From contig OV884056.1 in the NCBI GenBank assembly GCA_930367215.1, positions 198,689,310 to 198,753,309 of the forward strand: a stretch of DNA of 64,000 bases, in the 5' to 3' direction. The translations under genes were made by a program, and so were the position numbers. The stretch's first letter is position 1. Every line of letters begins with the position of its first letter. Below the pieces are notes generated by a model that worked only from the letters and a program-made list of their open reading frames with translations, made no database searches and was not told the DNA's origin. Positions 33,384-43,832 of this stretch are shown here, piece by piece. The stretch is from Pollenia angustigena. Lineage: Eukaryota; Arthropoda; Insecta; Diptera; Polleniidae.

Positions 33384-33466
33384 ATTTTAAATAATAAAAA
33401 TATCGATATTTATATTTTTCCTAATAATAATAATATCGATAGTCTATCGATAGTTTCCCAGCAATA

Positions 33467-33689
33467 GATCGAAGTCTTTCGCAAATAGATGAACTGGCAG
33501 TTAATGATAATATATCTAGATCTGATGTGATGAAGAGATTCTTAAGTACAGATTCGGAATCAGCGCAACTCAAACCCCTTCAAAAGTATACTCTGGTCTA
33601 TGGGCTCAAAACTTTTTTGGCCTGTGTTATTTTACAAAATTTTCAAAGTTTTTCTTGGGATTCAAAAAATTTTGTAACAAGGTTTCGTT
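33467..33689 (+). other. Unrecognised short frame after the hAT
   Basis: From 33474 a frame reads SLSQIDELAVNDNISRSDVM then KRFLSTDSESAQLKPLQKYT before entering repeat sequence. The composition is more protein-like than the surrounding frames, but I recognise no domain. It could be a gene or transposase fragment. Confidence 0.25.
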
Positions 33690-33930
33690 TAAATAGGCTA
33701 AATTCCCATTTCATACTATTGATAAACTTAAATTTATTGTTTATGAGATAAGCTATTTCTATGCGCATTTTACTGGTTGCTTAGGCCAGATCGTCATGAA
33801 ATTTCATCCAAAGATTTTAGAAAAATTTAAGATATTAAACAAATAATACTGTTAAGTAAATAAGAATTATAAGCAACAGTTTTACTTACAATAAATGGTG
33901 AGTTTATCTTTTCTTACAGTCCCGACTATA
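33690..33930 (+). repeat. Foldback family F, diverged arm
   Basis: AAATTTATTGTTTATGAGAT then AAGCTAT..TCTATGCGCATTTTACTGGT matches 62350-62400, followed by matching TAAGATATTAAAC and AGCAACAGTTTTACTT. Left portion lost. Confidence 0.7.
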
Positions 33931-34096
33931 ATTGTTTGATTTTTTGTCAACTCTAAATGTAGTTGTAAGTGGGTAAAGAAAAAAAAAGAAAAACTAATTA
34001 CTTGATTCTATTTTGCCAGTTCAGTTTTATTTACACTGCAACATACAAGTTTTTTTTGGGATTCAAAAACTTTTTATTTAAAAGCTTACACATATA

Positions 34097-34361
34097 TATC
34101 GATGCCTTACTTTCTCAACCTCGTATCTTAAAAAAATACAACTTTTTAGGAGAGAAAAAAAAAAACGTTTTATCTTTGCATACTTCGGTGTTTGGGTTAA
34201 AGTTAAAATGGAATTATTAAAGAATTGATTACATCTATGTAAGTTGTATTGAAATAATCAGTTGTTGCATTGTTAGAACACAAAAATAGCAGTCGTTTGA
34301 TATGAAAAAGTCAAAACCGTATTTTTAAGATACGAGGTTGAGAAAGTAAGGCATCGATATG
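34097..34361. repeat. MITE family H, copy 2
   Basis: ATATCGATGCCTTACTTTCT then CAACCTCGTATCTTAAAAA is mirrored by TTTTTAAGATACGAGGTTG then AGAAAGTAAGGCATCGATAT, about 39 nearly perfect base pairs around a non-coding 180-bp loop. Same family as 21328-21590. Confidence 0.85.
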
Positions 34362-36136
34362 TATGTATATATTTATAATAATTAAACTATCGTTTAGGAA
34401 AGACCCCACAATTTTATTCAGGGCTAATTGCCAGATTAATAAACACTATTCTACAAGTCTTAAGATTTTTTCTTTCACAAAATCCAATGATTTTTGGTTT
34501 CATTGTCAAAAGATCAAATAAAAAAATTTTGTTTACTATTTATTTTGCGTCTACACTATCAGATTTAAAATAAAAAGAAAAATCTTTGTATTGTATAAAC
34601 AGCTGTTCAGCATAAAAAAACATTTATTTTGCTATATTAAGCGAGTTTTAAATTTTGCCTTGATTTTACTAAATAATAAAAAATAAATAAAATTGAGAAG
34701 CTAGCAACATAAAATTAAATATTTCTTTAATATTTTATCATTTTAATTCTGATGCTGGAGGCAAATTTTTTAACAGCGGTTTCTTTAAGGATGGAAAAGT
34801 TGATACGATCGTGATTATTTCATACTTTTTTTCGTTAATGTAGCATTTTTAATTTGTTTATACAACAAATATGAGTAATTTGTTTAAAATTTAAAGGAAA
34901 TAAATTGAACTTTCATATTTATTTCAATCATTTTGTATATTTTTTTTTTTATTAGAGAAAAAAAATTTAAAAAAATTTGTAAAAAAAATTTAAATTGAAA
35001 ATCCCTGGTTTTTTTCTTGTACTTCTATAAAAAAAAACACCTCCGATAAAATGAAAATCGTACGACTTAAAAGCGGTTAGAAGCGAACGACAGTCAAATT
35101 GCTCTACGTGCTTTTTGACACTTCATAACAAAATGTTTTCACATTATTGTACACATTAAGGGTTTTCATGATATCGCTTAAAAGTCTCGCAATCTGTGCA
35201 TTTTTACGCCCTCGCAAATAAACTTCGTAAATTTGCCCAACAATTTTAACTCGTACACTTTCGCTGTTCAATTGTGCATTTATACAAACAGATCTTTTTA
35301 TGCTTCTAACGTCGTTTTCAATGAAAAATTCAAGTGTTTATAAATTATAAACAATCAATTTTTGCAATAATTTGAGCAAATTAGTATCATGGCTTTCTTT
35401 GAGCGTTTTTAAAAACAAATTTCACATTTTTCTTTTTAATTTATTTTTGTATTGACGTTTCTTCCAAACTGGCATTAATTGTTTAAAATTATACAAAAAT
35501 TAAAAAGGTTCTTCATGAAATGAGTCTCGCAAGTTTGCCCATTTGCCAGTGTTGCCACTTTGTGGGTAATTACCCGAATTTGGTATAATTTTTACTGTCG
35601 TGGGTAGAGCGTGGGTAATTTCTCTTGGGTGTAATTAAGGTGTAATTTGAAATTGTTGCTTCCAATACCTAAATAAAATCAGGATTTGATATCAGTGACG
35701 ACTTTTATTTCCCTTTATATATTGTTGATAAAAAATGCACAGTCTTCTGAACCAAAGACTCGATTAAATATATATTTTCAAAAGATCAATAACGAAAGTC
35801 GCAAGATGGATTCTTAGATTTGGATAGAGATGGCTATCATGGCGATTAAGAACCTAAAAGTCTATTGAAAAAGTTATTTAAACTAAAACCTAGCCTGGGA
35901 GAAGATATATTTCCAATATTCCAACATATAATTAATTTTATTTTTATCTGGCAACTTTCAAATGCTTTATTTAGTATGAAGAATATTTAACGCCCTTAAC
36001 AGTTGTAAAACTGAATTAAGAAAGGGACAGTTCTACTTTACAGTTTACTAAATAAGGTATAAAAGGTATTTCTTAAGACCTAAAACTTAAACAAACACAA
36101 AAAAAATTAATATTAATCGCAGATAACTACACGGCA
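34362..36136. other. Unassigned AT-rich stretch with a solo hAT-like end
   Basis: CAGTGTTGCCA at 35547-35557 looks like a hAT end and is followed by GTGGGTAATTACCCG and two further GTGGGTA motifs; no partner end was found. No coding domain. Confidence 0.45.
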
Positions 36137-36343
36137 TTACCATTTGAAACTGATTTCAAACAAATAAGAACTGCGCCTGTCCTTGACGAAACGCATTGCA
36201 GACGTCCAATTTTGTTTCTCTTTTTCGAGCATTGCTGGCTGCATGCCACGAATTAAATGAGCAATGTTGACCTCCAAGACGTCAATTGTTGCAAGCTTAT
36301 CAGCACAAACCAGTGACTTCAGAGCCCTACGGAAAACAAGCAA
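36137..36343 (-). pseudogene. Mariner-like transposase C-terminal fragment
   Basis: The minus-strand frame reads ALKSLVCADKLATIDVLEVN then IAHLIRG and MLEKEKQNWTSAMRFVKDRR then LFEISFKW, matching the last ~60 residues of the transposase whose other copy lies at 36521-37243 on the plus strand (DTLEDNIEAFI, MLERVCQNWTKRIDHL, LHEIIFKH). It is only partly similar to that copy, so it is a different subfamily. Everything before LWGYVK is missing. The two copies point away from each other. Confidence 0.8.
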
Positions 36344-36520
36344 GAGTGTGACACCTCTCGCACGGCCTTAAAGTCTAATTGACAATTTATATTTTCTATA
36401 TCAACACATTGCCTTTATTTGTAAAAAAATAAGTTGCGTCATTAAAGTCATGAAGCGGCATATAAGTCCCAATTCACACGTTGCATGTCTTATTGATTAG
36501 ATTGCTACTTTATAACGAGT

Positions 36521-37346
36521 GTGAAGAGAACCATGAATCGTCTTACAAACGAACAACGCTTGCAAATTATTGAATTTTATTATCAAAATGCGTGCTCTGT
36601 TAAAACAGTTCATCGCGCGCTTCTTGTGTTCAGCGACGAAGCTCATTTTTGGCTCAATGGGTACGTTAATAAGCAGAATTGTCGATTTTGGAGTGAAGAT
36701 CAGCCAGAAGCATTGCAAGAGCTACCAATGCATCCAGAAAACGTCACAGTTTGGTGCGGTTTATCGGCTGGTGGCATCATTGAACCGTACTTCTTCAAAG
36801 ATAATGCGAATCGTAACGTAACTGTGAATGGTGAGCGCTACCGTGAGATGATATCCAACTTTTTTTTTGCCCAAAATGTAAGAGCTTGACTTGCATGACA
36901 TGTGGTTTCAACAAGACGGTGCCACATGCCACACAGCACGCTTAACAATGGATTGAGAGGCGAGTTCGGTGAACATTTTATTTCACGTTCGGGACCGGTT
37001 AATTGGCCGCATAGATCGTGCGATTTAACGCCTTTAGACTATTTTTTGTGGGGCTATGTTAAAGCTCATGTTTATACACACATGCCCGCTTCAATTGACA
37101 CATTGGAAGACAACATTGAAGCATTTATTCATGAGATACCGGCAGAAATGTTGGAAAGAGTATGCCAAAATTGGACTAAGCGGATAGATCATTTGAGGCA
37201 CATTCACGGTCAACATTTGCATGAAATAATCTTCAAACATTAATTTATATGTACCGTACTATCGATTCAAATAAAGATTTTATGAATTTTTCTGAATTTT
37301 ATGTGTTTTTTTTTAACCTTTCCTATAGCTCTTAAAAAATCACCCA
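36521..37346 (+). pseudogene. Internally deleted mariner-superfamily transposase
   Basis: The frame starts MNRLTNEQRLQIIEFYYQNA (helix-turn-helix start), then jumps from VHRALL to VFSDEAHFWLNGYVNKQNCR, deleting roughly 110-130 residues. It continues ENVTVWCGLSAGGIIEPYFF and VNGERYREM. A single-base expansion of the T-run near 36861 and a CAA-to-TAA stop break it, DMWFQQDGATCHTAR is in frame 3, and a small deletion near 36950 returns to frame 2 for GPVNWPHRSCDLTPLDYFLW and HLHEIIFKH. All three catalytic Asp positions (FSDE, QQDG, SCDL) are still present, the last two ~36 residues apart. The 3' end CTCTTAAAAAATCACCC at 37330-37346 is a likely inverted-repeat end. It is non-functional. Confidence 0.9.
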
Positions 37347-37691
37347 CTATAATGCACTCTTATTTTTAAGAAAAGAAAACACCATTAAGAATTATATAAA
37401 AAACTGGAAAAAGTAAAAAAATGCCTGGCCAGGCCCAGGTATACAAGGGTGAATAAAAGTACCTGCATAGAAACAAATATAAAAAGATTGTTACATTACT
37501 GCCTTTCAATGACGTTTTGGTTTATTTCCTTTATAATAAACCGTTTCGAGTTCTTTTATTGCAATTCAAATAAACACAACACTTTAATGTATAAAACTTA
37601 TTTATTAAGAACTTAGTCACCTTAGTCTGAGTTCATACGGCTCATGTCTTATTGACAAGATTCTTCCCTTTTCTTCTTTGAACATGAATTG
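37347..37691. other. Unassigned stretch
   Basis: AT-rich, with CCTGGCCAGGCCCAGG near 37424. No gene or element end recognised. Confidence 0.45.
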
Positions 37692-37815
37692 GCGTTCAAA
37701 TGATTTGTACAAACTCGCATGATAGGTAACATCGATACATGTCAAACTTTTCGTGTGAAATAATAAATGTTGCTCAACATTTTTAACAAATTTGAACAGA
37801 GTACTAGGCTTTATA
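37692..37815 (-). repeat. Partial copy of the 5120-6377 element
   Basis: In reverse orientation it matches about 5120-5240: TTTGTACAAACTCGCATGAT, ATGTCAAA..TTCGTGTGAAATAAT and ATGTTGCTCAACATTTTT..AGTACTAGGCTTTA. Identity is high; only one end is present. Confidence 0.75.
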
Positions 37816-39231
37816 TAAAATTTCGTTTTTTTTTAAATACATTAAAACTGCTGGACGCCGAATATAGTGTGTGAGCAATGAAGATAAAAATATTGTCGTT
37901 CCACAAAATCCTTAATAAAAACTTAAGTTTTCATCCGATTTTCAAATTAAGCTTAAAATGTTGGTAATTAAATATACTATTTGGTTAAAAAATAAAACAT
38001 TCCAAATATTTAATATAACGTAGAAAAAAAAAGAAATAAAAATGAAAAATTTTGAAAAAAAAAACGTAAAAAATAGGCAAATTTTGAACTTTGAGCTGCC
38101 ATAACTCAGCCATTTCTTATCAAATAGAAATTTTCAGCATATCGACGGAAAAGGCATTCAATTAGCTTTCCAACAATGTGCCACGATCGGATTTTTCGGT
38201 TGGGCTCCACAAGGGTTTGAGTGGGACCATACACCGAAAAACACAAAAGTACCGTTATCTAAAAACGGTACTTAGGAAAAAAAATTGCAAGGTTTTTCGT
38301 GTTCCGAAGGTCCCTATTAACTTATTTAGGCATGTGGCGTTCTTGGTATCTTTTGGCTGTAAACCAGTGTTATTAATAATTCATATCAGTCATTTTCTCG
38401 TTAGTTATGTATTGTTAAATTTATATAATTAATTTTTTATTTTTTTATTTAAATATTCAAATTACTAACAAATCACTTTAATCTCTTTAATTTAGATTAC
38501 CTCACAAAAGTTTCTCTTAATATATCAAATTACTAAATCCCCTTAAATTACGTTCAATAAATGTCACAATTTCATTTATTAAAAACAAAATAATCAAGAC
38601 TTTACGTATTTATCATTGAACAGTTTGTAACTTAAAATTTGGTATTAAAAAAATTTCAAAAATCCCACAAAAAAAAACTTAAAACATGTAAAACTTTTTC
38701 TTTGAAAAAGTTAAATATAGTGCGTGCATGTTTTAGCCAAGTGTTAAAAGACATGAATCAGTTAAATAGATACTGAAAGGTCTATTAATTATACAAAGAA
38801 AAAAAAAACAGCAACAAATGTATCTCCTAAACTCTATATAAACTGTATTTTACTACCAGTCATTTTCCCCCAAAAGTAATTTTATACGATTTGTAAAAAA
38901 AAAAACAAAATGAGCCGAAAATAAATGTGTAACTAGAAAATGATTTACGGCATTCAATGCCGTAAATCATATTGAAAAAATAACTAAATGTTCACTAAAT
39001 ATATTTTTTGTATAAATAATCGGCTAAAATGACATTTTTCTTAAGGATAAAAACTTGTCCGACGTGATCACCTACACTTTTTAATTCTTTGAAGATATGA
39101 ACGGTTAGACTAAGTTCTTGAGGGGGAAAACTAAAATTTGGGAAATGTTAAAATTTATGATAGAACTAAGTCGCCTCTTAAGTTCGCTTAAGTGGGAAAT
39201 AGGTAATTTTGACACTTTTTTTTATTCTTTG
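37816..39231. other. Unassigned AT-rich stretch
   Basis: No supported gene. The 84-codon frame at 38178-38432 shows no known domain. The perfect hairpin at 38940-38970 is listed separately. Confidence 0.45.
38940..38970. repeat. Perfect 15-bp stem with one-base loop
   Basis: ATGATTTACGGCATT, one C, then AATGCCGTAAATCAT. Such an almost loop-free palindrome is typically unstable during replication; here it stands alone with no flanking repeat seen. Confidence 0.8.
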
Positions 39232-39521
39232 TAAAGGTATGTTCAGACCTAAGAAATATTTGATAAAAAAAATTTAAAATAAACGTGACCAGTAAATTTA
39301 TCAAACTATATTTGTTAGGTGTAAACATAGATTAATATGTTCTTTCCAGGTGACAAGCAATTTTTTTACACAATCAATTGCTTGTCACCTGGAAACAGCA
39401 CATACGTCTTGAAATAAATAAAAGGTTCTGGATGCGAGTGACGTGGGTTGTCAATTAACAATGTTGGAAATATGTTCACTTTGAAATTTCCGGAAGGTTA
39501 GATTAGCGTCTGAATGTGCTT
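39232..39521. repeat. MITE with central perfect hairpin
   Basis: Weak inverted ends AAAGGTATGTTCAGACCTA and (inverted) AAAGCACATTCAGACGCTA surround a strong central hairpin at 39343-39395, in which TTTCCAGGTGACAAGCAATT is mirrored by AATTGCTTGTCACCTGGAAA. Non-coding. TTCAGAC-type ends occur in other fly MITEs, but I cannot name the family. Confidence 0.55.
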
Positions 39522-40242
39522 TAAGAGGAATAGGCAAGATTTTCCTTTTCAGATACTTTGCTTTCAAAAGCGTTTACGATCTGTGAGGGCAGATAGAGTA
39601 GACTTTCCAAAAGAACACTCCCCAATTTCATGAGCATTCAAAAGCTTTAACAAAATAAGAAAGTATGGACATCAATTAAACTATAAATGTATGAGAGCGC
39701 TCTCAAATTAAGCTGACGTGACGTAAAGGTGGCGGCAGCAACCAGAAAAAATATGCTTTGGTAAAAAGTATATATATATATATATTCGTTCCTTTTACTC
39801 CTGCAAGGAGCATAGGGCGGTAAAAAGTGGCAATCCTATAATATATATGCTTTAAGCTTCACCTTACGAAAGACTTTTATGTTCATTATTTACCGATGAC
39901 CACCCGGGTGATACTGCCACACAATTAAAGGCGACGAACAAGTTTCTGTCAAAAATACTTTTTTTTATTTTTCTGTTATTTTTTAAAAACAAACTTCGGT
40001 GAGTAAAAATTTTCTTTTACTTTAAGCAAATTTAAGTAAACTTTTAAAGAAATAAAACTAAGTTGATCACCCGGGTAGGGCGAAGGGTAAATTGTAAGAC
40101 TCCACGTGAATTTGAAAACAAGGATAAAAATTCGTTACTATTATGGCTTTGGAAATATGTAAAAAGTGCTTAAGTCTATTTATTCCATTTTATAGGAAAC
40201 CCGTTTTGAACTTTGGAGGTCATTTTTGAAAATATATTTTTC
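39522..40242. other. Unassigned stretch
   Basis: Contains a TA microsatellite at about 39769-39785 and two CACCCGGGTGAT / GATCACCCGGGTAG motifs (39900-39914, 40065-40078), which may be MITE ends about 180 bp apart. No coding region. Confidence 0.4.
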
Positions 40243-40893
40243 TTATCAAAGTAATTTTTGGGAATACAAAATTTTCAATTAACAAGATTTTGTTTGTCTT
40301 TCTTAATTCCCAATTTTTATTCTTGATAAAATCACTGACATTTATTGTTGATGGGATAAGCTATTGCCATGAAGGCGGTTAAATCTGATTGGAATTCTTC
40401 CAACATTAATTGTAGTTGTAAGAAAAAGAAAAGTTACGAAAAAAAAAACAACTTGCTTTATTGTTTTCGCAAAACATAAAGCATGTTGCCAGCTTAGTTT
40501 TTTTAAGCCGTGCACTTGCCAGTTTATTATCAAAGTAATTTTTGGGAATACAAAATTTTCAATTAACAAGATTTTGTTTGTCTTGCTTAATTCCCAATTT
40601 TTATTCTTGATAAAATCACTGACATTTATTGTTGATGGGATAAGCTATTGCCATGAAGGCGGTAAAATCTGATTGGAATTCTTCCAACATTAATTGTAGT
40701 TGTAAGAAAAAGAAAAGTTAAGAAAAAAAAACAACTTGCTTTATTGTTTTCGCAAAACATAAAGCATGTTGCCAGCTTAGTTTTTTTAAGCCGTGCACTT
40801 GCCAGTTTATTATCAAAGTAATTTTTGGGAATACAAAATTTTCAATTTACAAGATTTTGTTTGTCGTGCTTAATTCCCAATTTTTATTTTAAT
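40243..40893. repeat. Tandem array of a ~284-bp unit related to foldback F
   Basis: Two full units (40243-40526 and 40527-40809) and a partial third (to about 40893) are almost identical, each starting TTATCAAAGTAATTTTTGGG and including AATTCCCAATTTTTATTCTT, TGTTGATGGGATAAGCTATT and CAAAACATAAAGCATG. The first ~170 bp of the unit is the arm of foldback F. The near-identity of units 1 and 2 shows recent tandem duplication. The reverse frame at 40342-40569 crosses the unit junction and is not a gene. Confidence 0.9.
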
Positions 40894-41329
40894 AAGATTC
40901 TCACATCTCTTCGGTCATAGTTTTTTTTAGGGTTTTATTCCTAAATATTGCTATCAGGACGAATCAGAAGTGGACTTAATTAAGTTGCTATTCCAAATTT
41001 TATTGCACATTGAAAAAATTGGAAAAAGTAATTTTGCTATAACTTTCCAAAGAAATCGGAAAAAATTATTGAAACTTTGTACAAGGGTACTTTGAAACAT
41101 GGAGATAATAAAGCTGCCATAAATTTGGCTTAAGTCGATTTAAGCACTTCTCCTTTTCAATACTTTTATTTTAGGGTCTAAGTTCAACCAGATTCTACTC
41201 TAGGAAAGTCCGCTTCTTTGTTATGGCTAAAAACTATTTGTTGGCGGAGTACAAACACTTTAGTGGTCAACTAATTGTGATGTCCACTCCAGAAACAGTT
41301 ATAAAAATCTGGTATATATTGGGGCAACT
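40894..41329. other. Unassigned stretch before a mariner remnant
   Basis: No clear frame. Part of 41150-41330 may be decayed mariner sequence too, but I could not align it convincingly. Confidence 0.4.
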
Positions 41330-41770
41330 GAGGCTCCCACGCTAGAAACGGCTAAGAAAATCTATAATATGTTATTGGATGACCGTTGGCTGAAGGTGCC
41401 GGAGCTGGCTTAAATTATAGACTTGTAAAAATGTAATAAGCAGCGCATATTGGCCAAAAATATGAAGAAGAAAAACGCTGTGCTTATGATCAGTACCTGG
41501 TTTTTCCAATCTTTTGTTTACACATCTACAACTGCGATCGCTGAGATCAATAAATTTATGTTCGAATTTCTTTATTCGCCATATTTAGCTCCTTCGGACT
41601 GTTTGTCATTTTCAAACTTGGGAAAACGGCTCGTTGGTAAAATAAGTGCCAACAATAAAGAGGTGCTGTCTGTTGGATGATGGACGTTTTAAGGACACTT
41701 CTTGCAATAATCAAGGTATCTAAGCAATTGAATTTCGCTGGGAAAAGTGCATCGAGCAAAAAGTTTACTA
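41330..41770 (+). pseudogene. Mariner transposase pseudogene (DD34D type)
   Basis: Two pieces in frame 2. The first (41345-41413) reads ETAKKIYNMLLDDRWLKVPE then LA-stop, the second N-terminal HTH region of mariner (I..I...VL.DRR.KV.ELA). The second (41450-41680) contains YTSTTAIAEINKFMFEFL then YSPYLAPSDC and LGKRLVGKISANNKEV. This is the mariner block around YSPDLAPSDYHLF..LK..L.GK.F..NEEV. The third catalytic Asp is Tyr and the HQDNAPVH motif with the second Asp is destroyed. A trace of the tail (LEFRWEKCIEQK) is near 41725-41762. The middle is deleted. Confidence 0.85.
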
Positions 41771-42198
41771 TTTCCCAATTTTGTTTGTGTTCTCTTTGTT
41801 AGGTTGGTAAATTTTGGGGCCAAACTCGCATGTGCACAATTATACCAACAGTTTCGTCTTCAAAAACTTTTTTTGAAAAAAAATAAATGACGTAAAGACG
41901 TAAAAAAAATTGAGTTAAGTCAAAAATTTAAAATGTCTTAGTGTAAAAGGGGAAGAATTTAGAAAGCCGCTTTTCAAAAAAATCTATTAGAAAACTGTCA
42001 TTCAGTATTAACTGAATAGGGCAAACATGTATGTTTAATTTATATTAGAAATGTATAAAAATAAGAATAAAACAAAGTTATTTAAAAAATTGAGCAACAA
42101 AAGCTTTGACTCTCGGATTCTTCTTTTTTCAGAAATGGAACAGATTTTCGCATTTCGAAATTCATTTTTTTACGCTACTAAAAATTGTATTCTATATA
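41771..42198. other. Unassigned AT-rich stretch
   Basis: No gene or clear element boundary. Mariner inverted repeats were sought on both sides of the pseudogene and not found. Confidence 0.45.
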
Positions 42199-43559
42199 CA
42201 CAGAAAAAAATACCAATGTTAAAATAACATGGCGCGATGTTGACTGAGAATCATGGTAAATTTCTGCAAAAGTATGCCCTTTATTTAATATTATTCACTG
42301 TTAAAATAACATTGTTCAATATTGAATCCATAAAAACCTGTTTTATATTAAAATCAAAAGTTTATCTTGTTAAATTAACATGCTTACATACTTAAGTATG
42401 TAGATTTTTTTATTTTCATGTTTAAAATATGTTATAATAAGGGACCGAAAATAACAGTTATATGTTCCTTATGCACTCGTCAATGATAAAATATATTGAT
42501 TTTTAAAATTTTTTATTTTTTTTTTCTTTTAAAAATAACAGTTTTTTTTGATTTTTATTTTTTTGAACAAAAATAACCGTTATTTTTTGATTTTTATTTT
42601 TTCGATCAAAAGTAACAGTTATTTTTTGATTTTTAGTTTTTCGAGCAAAAATATAAGTTGTTTTTTAAAGAAATGTAAAACACTTACATTAGACGACTTT
42701 TAATAATTATTTTAATGTGCATAAGAAATTCCAATTATAATTACGCACTAAAATAAAAATTTTAATACAACCAAATTATTAAATCACGTACATTTCTTTA
42801 GAGAATAACTTTTATTTTTGCTCGAAAAAATAAAAATCAAAAAATAGCTGTTACTTTTGATCGAAAAAATAAAAATCAAAAAATAAAAGTTATTTTTGTT
42901 AAAAAAAAATCAAAAAATAACAGTTGTTTTTGTTAAAAAAAATAAAAATAAAAAAATAACAGTTATTTTTGTTCAAAAAAATAAAAATCAAAAAATTACT
43001 GTTTTCATCTGACTTTTATGAAAAAATATATAATTGTTACGGTCCCTGGTTATAAAAAGAAGACAATTCCCGTATTCTTTTAGTTAAAATTATTTAGTAA
43101 AATAGTACATCAAGTTTTCAAAGTAAAATGATGACGAAAACCATATCGGGCCATTCTGCTGATGCTACTGTTAACAAAGTAGATACAAAATAAGCAAAAC
43201 ATGTGTTAAAGGGGCAAGTGTTTTGAATTATTCATAAATAAATGCATATGTTGCCTTCACACTGTTATATCACACTCCAACCAATTTGATTCTACATGAA
43301 ATTCACGTTGTTTCAACTTGAAATAACTTCCATTCAACGTCATTCGGATTGTTATTTCAATGTAAATGACATTTTGCTCTAACTTTACTGCAATGTTAAA
43401 TTAACATGAATTATAGTTATTTTAAAAGAAAAAAATGTTGTTCGCAAGTTATTGTAAAATCATGTTAAATTAACATGAAACAACAATGAAGCAAAATCAC
43501 TTGTGAAAAATGTAAAATCACCCTGGTTTTGAACGAATTTACATTGATTTTTTTCTGTG
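42199..43559 (-). mobile_element. CACAGAAAAA-group element, large copy with nested palindrome
   Basis: Ends CACAGAAAAAAATACCAATG and (inverted) CACAGAAAAAAATCAATGTA. The arms carry ATGTTAAATTAACATG units in both orientations. Read on the minus strand, the right half matches 63581-64000 over more than 400 bp. Near 43125-43175 (minus strand) is the core GCAGAATGGCCCGATATGG shared with 17700-17800 and 50765-50880. The left half is interrupted by the 606-bp palindromic element at 42441-43046. No transposase is present. Confidence 0.75.
42441..43046. mobile_element. Foldback MITE built from ~42-bp AT-rich units
   Basis: Ends GGGACCGAAAATAACAGTTA and (inverted) GGGACCGTAACAATTAT. Each arm contains several units of the form AAAAATAACAGTTATTTTTT then GATTTTTATTTTTTCGA, head-to-tail on the left and inverted on the right, so the whole folds into a long hairpin. 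GTTATAA is found just outside both ends and may be part of a target duplication. Non-coding. Confidence 0.75.
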
Positions 43560-43654
43560 TGTATACATACATACATACAAAAGAGCATACTTTTTTTTAA
43601 CAGAGTAAGAAAAAAACCCAATTGAAAATTGTGACTTTGTAATTATATTAAGAG

Positions 43655-43832
43655 CAGGGTTTAAAAAACTGCAGTCGACACCAAAAACTGTCGAACAAAA
43701 AACGAAAATTTGTGTACAACTTTTCTCTTTTTGAGTTGGTTTGACAGCGACAGCAACAGTGTTTTTTTTTTGGCCAATGACAAATAAAGAGGTGGCAGTT
43801 TTTCTTGTTTGAGTGCAGTTTTTTTAACGCTG
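43655..43832. mobile_element. hAT-like MITE, degenerate TSD
   Basis: Left end CAGGGTTTAAAAAACTGCAG and inverted right end CAGCGTTAAAAAAACTGCAC. The flanks ATTAAGAG and CTTAAAAG agree at 6 of 8. Internally CACCAAAAACTGTCGAAC and GTTTGACAGCGAC. A truncated, inverted copy is at 47410-47521. Confidence 0.6.

Larger units (their letters stand above)
31640..33466. mobile_element. hAT-type element with ATCGAT-rich ends, TSD GATCGARG
   Basis: Left end TAGTGCTGGGATACTATCGA and inverted right end TATTGCTGGGAAACTATCGA, flanked by GATCGAGG (31632-31639) and GATCGAAG (33467-33474), 7 of 8 identical. Both ends carry clusters of TATCGATA, five or more on the left and four on the right, which is also the DREF-binding element of Drosophila. 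The 1.8-kb body carries a palindromic MITE (32123-32480) and another hAT (32621-33383). No transposase is recognised. Confidence 0.8.

Noticed and set aside
35547..35960. A complete hAT element starting at CAGTGTTGCCA
   Set aside because: No inverted partner or 8-bp repeat was found; TGGCAACTTTC near 35949 matches too poorly.
40342..40569. 75-codon minus-strand frame
   Set aside because: It runs across the junction of tandem repeat units and is produced by the repeat.
40243..40893. Regular repeats that might suggest a CRISPR array
   Set aside because: Units are 284 bp, contiguous and without spacers; they are a tandem duplication of a foldback arm.
41806..41830. TTAGGTTGGTAAA as the mariner 3' inverted repeat
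   Set aside because: Its orientation is that of a 5' end and no matching partner lies upstream of the pseudogene.
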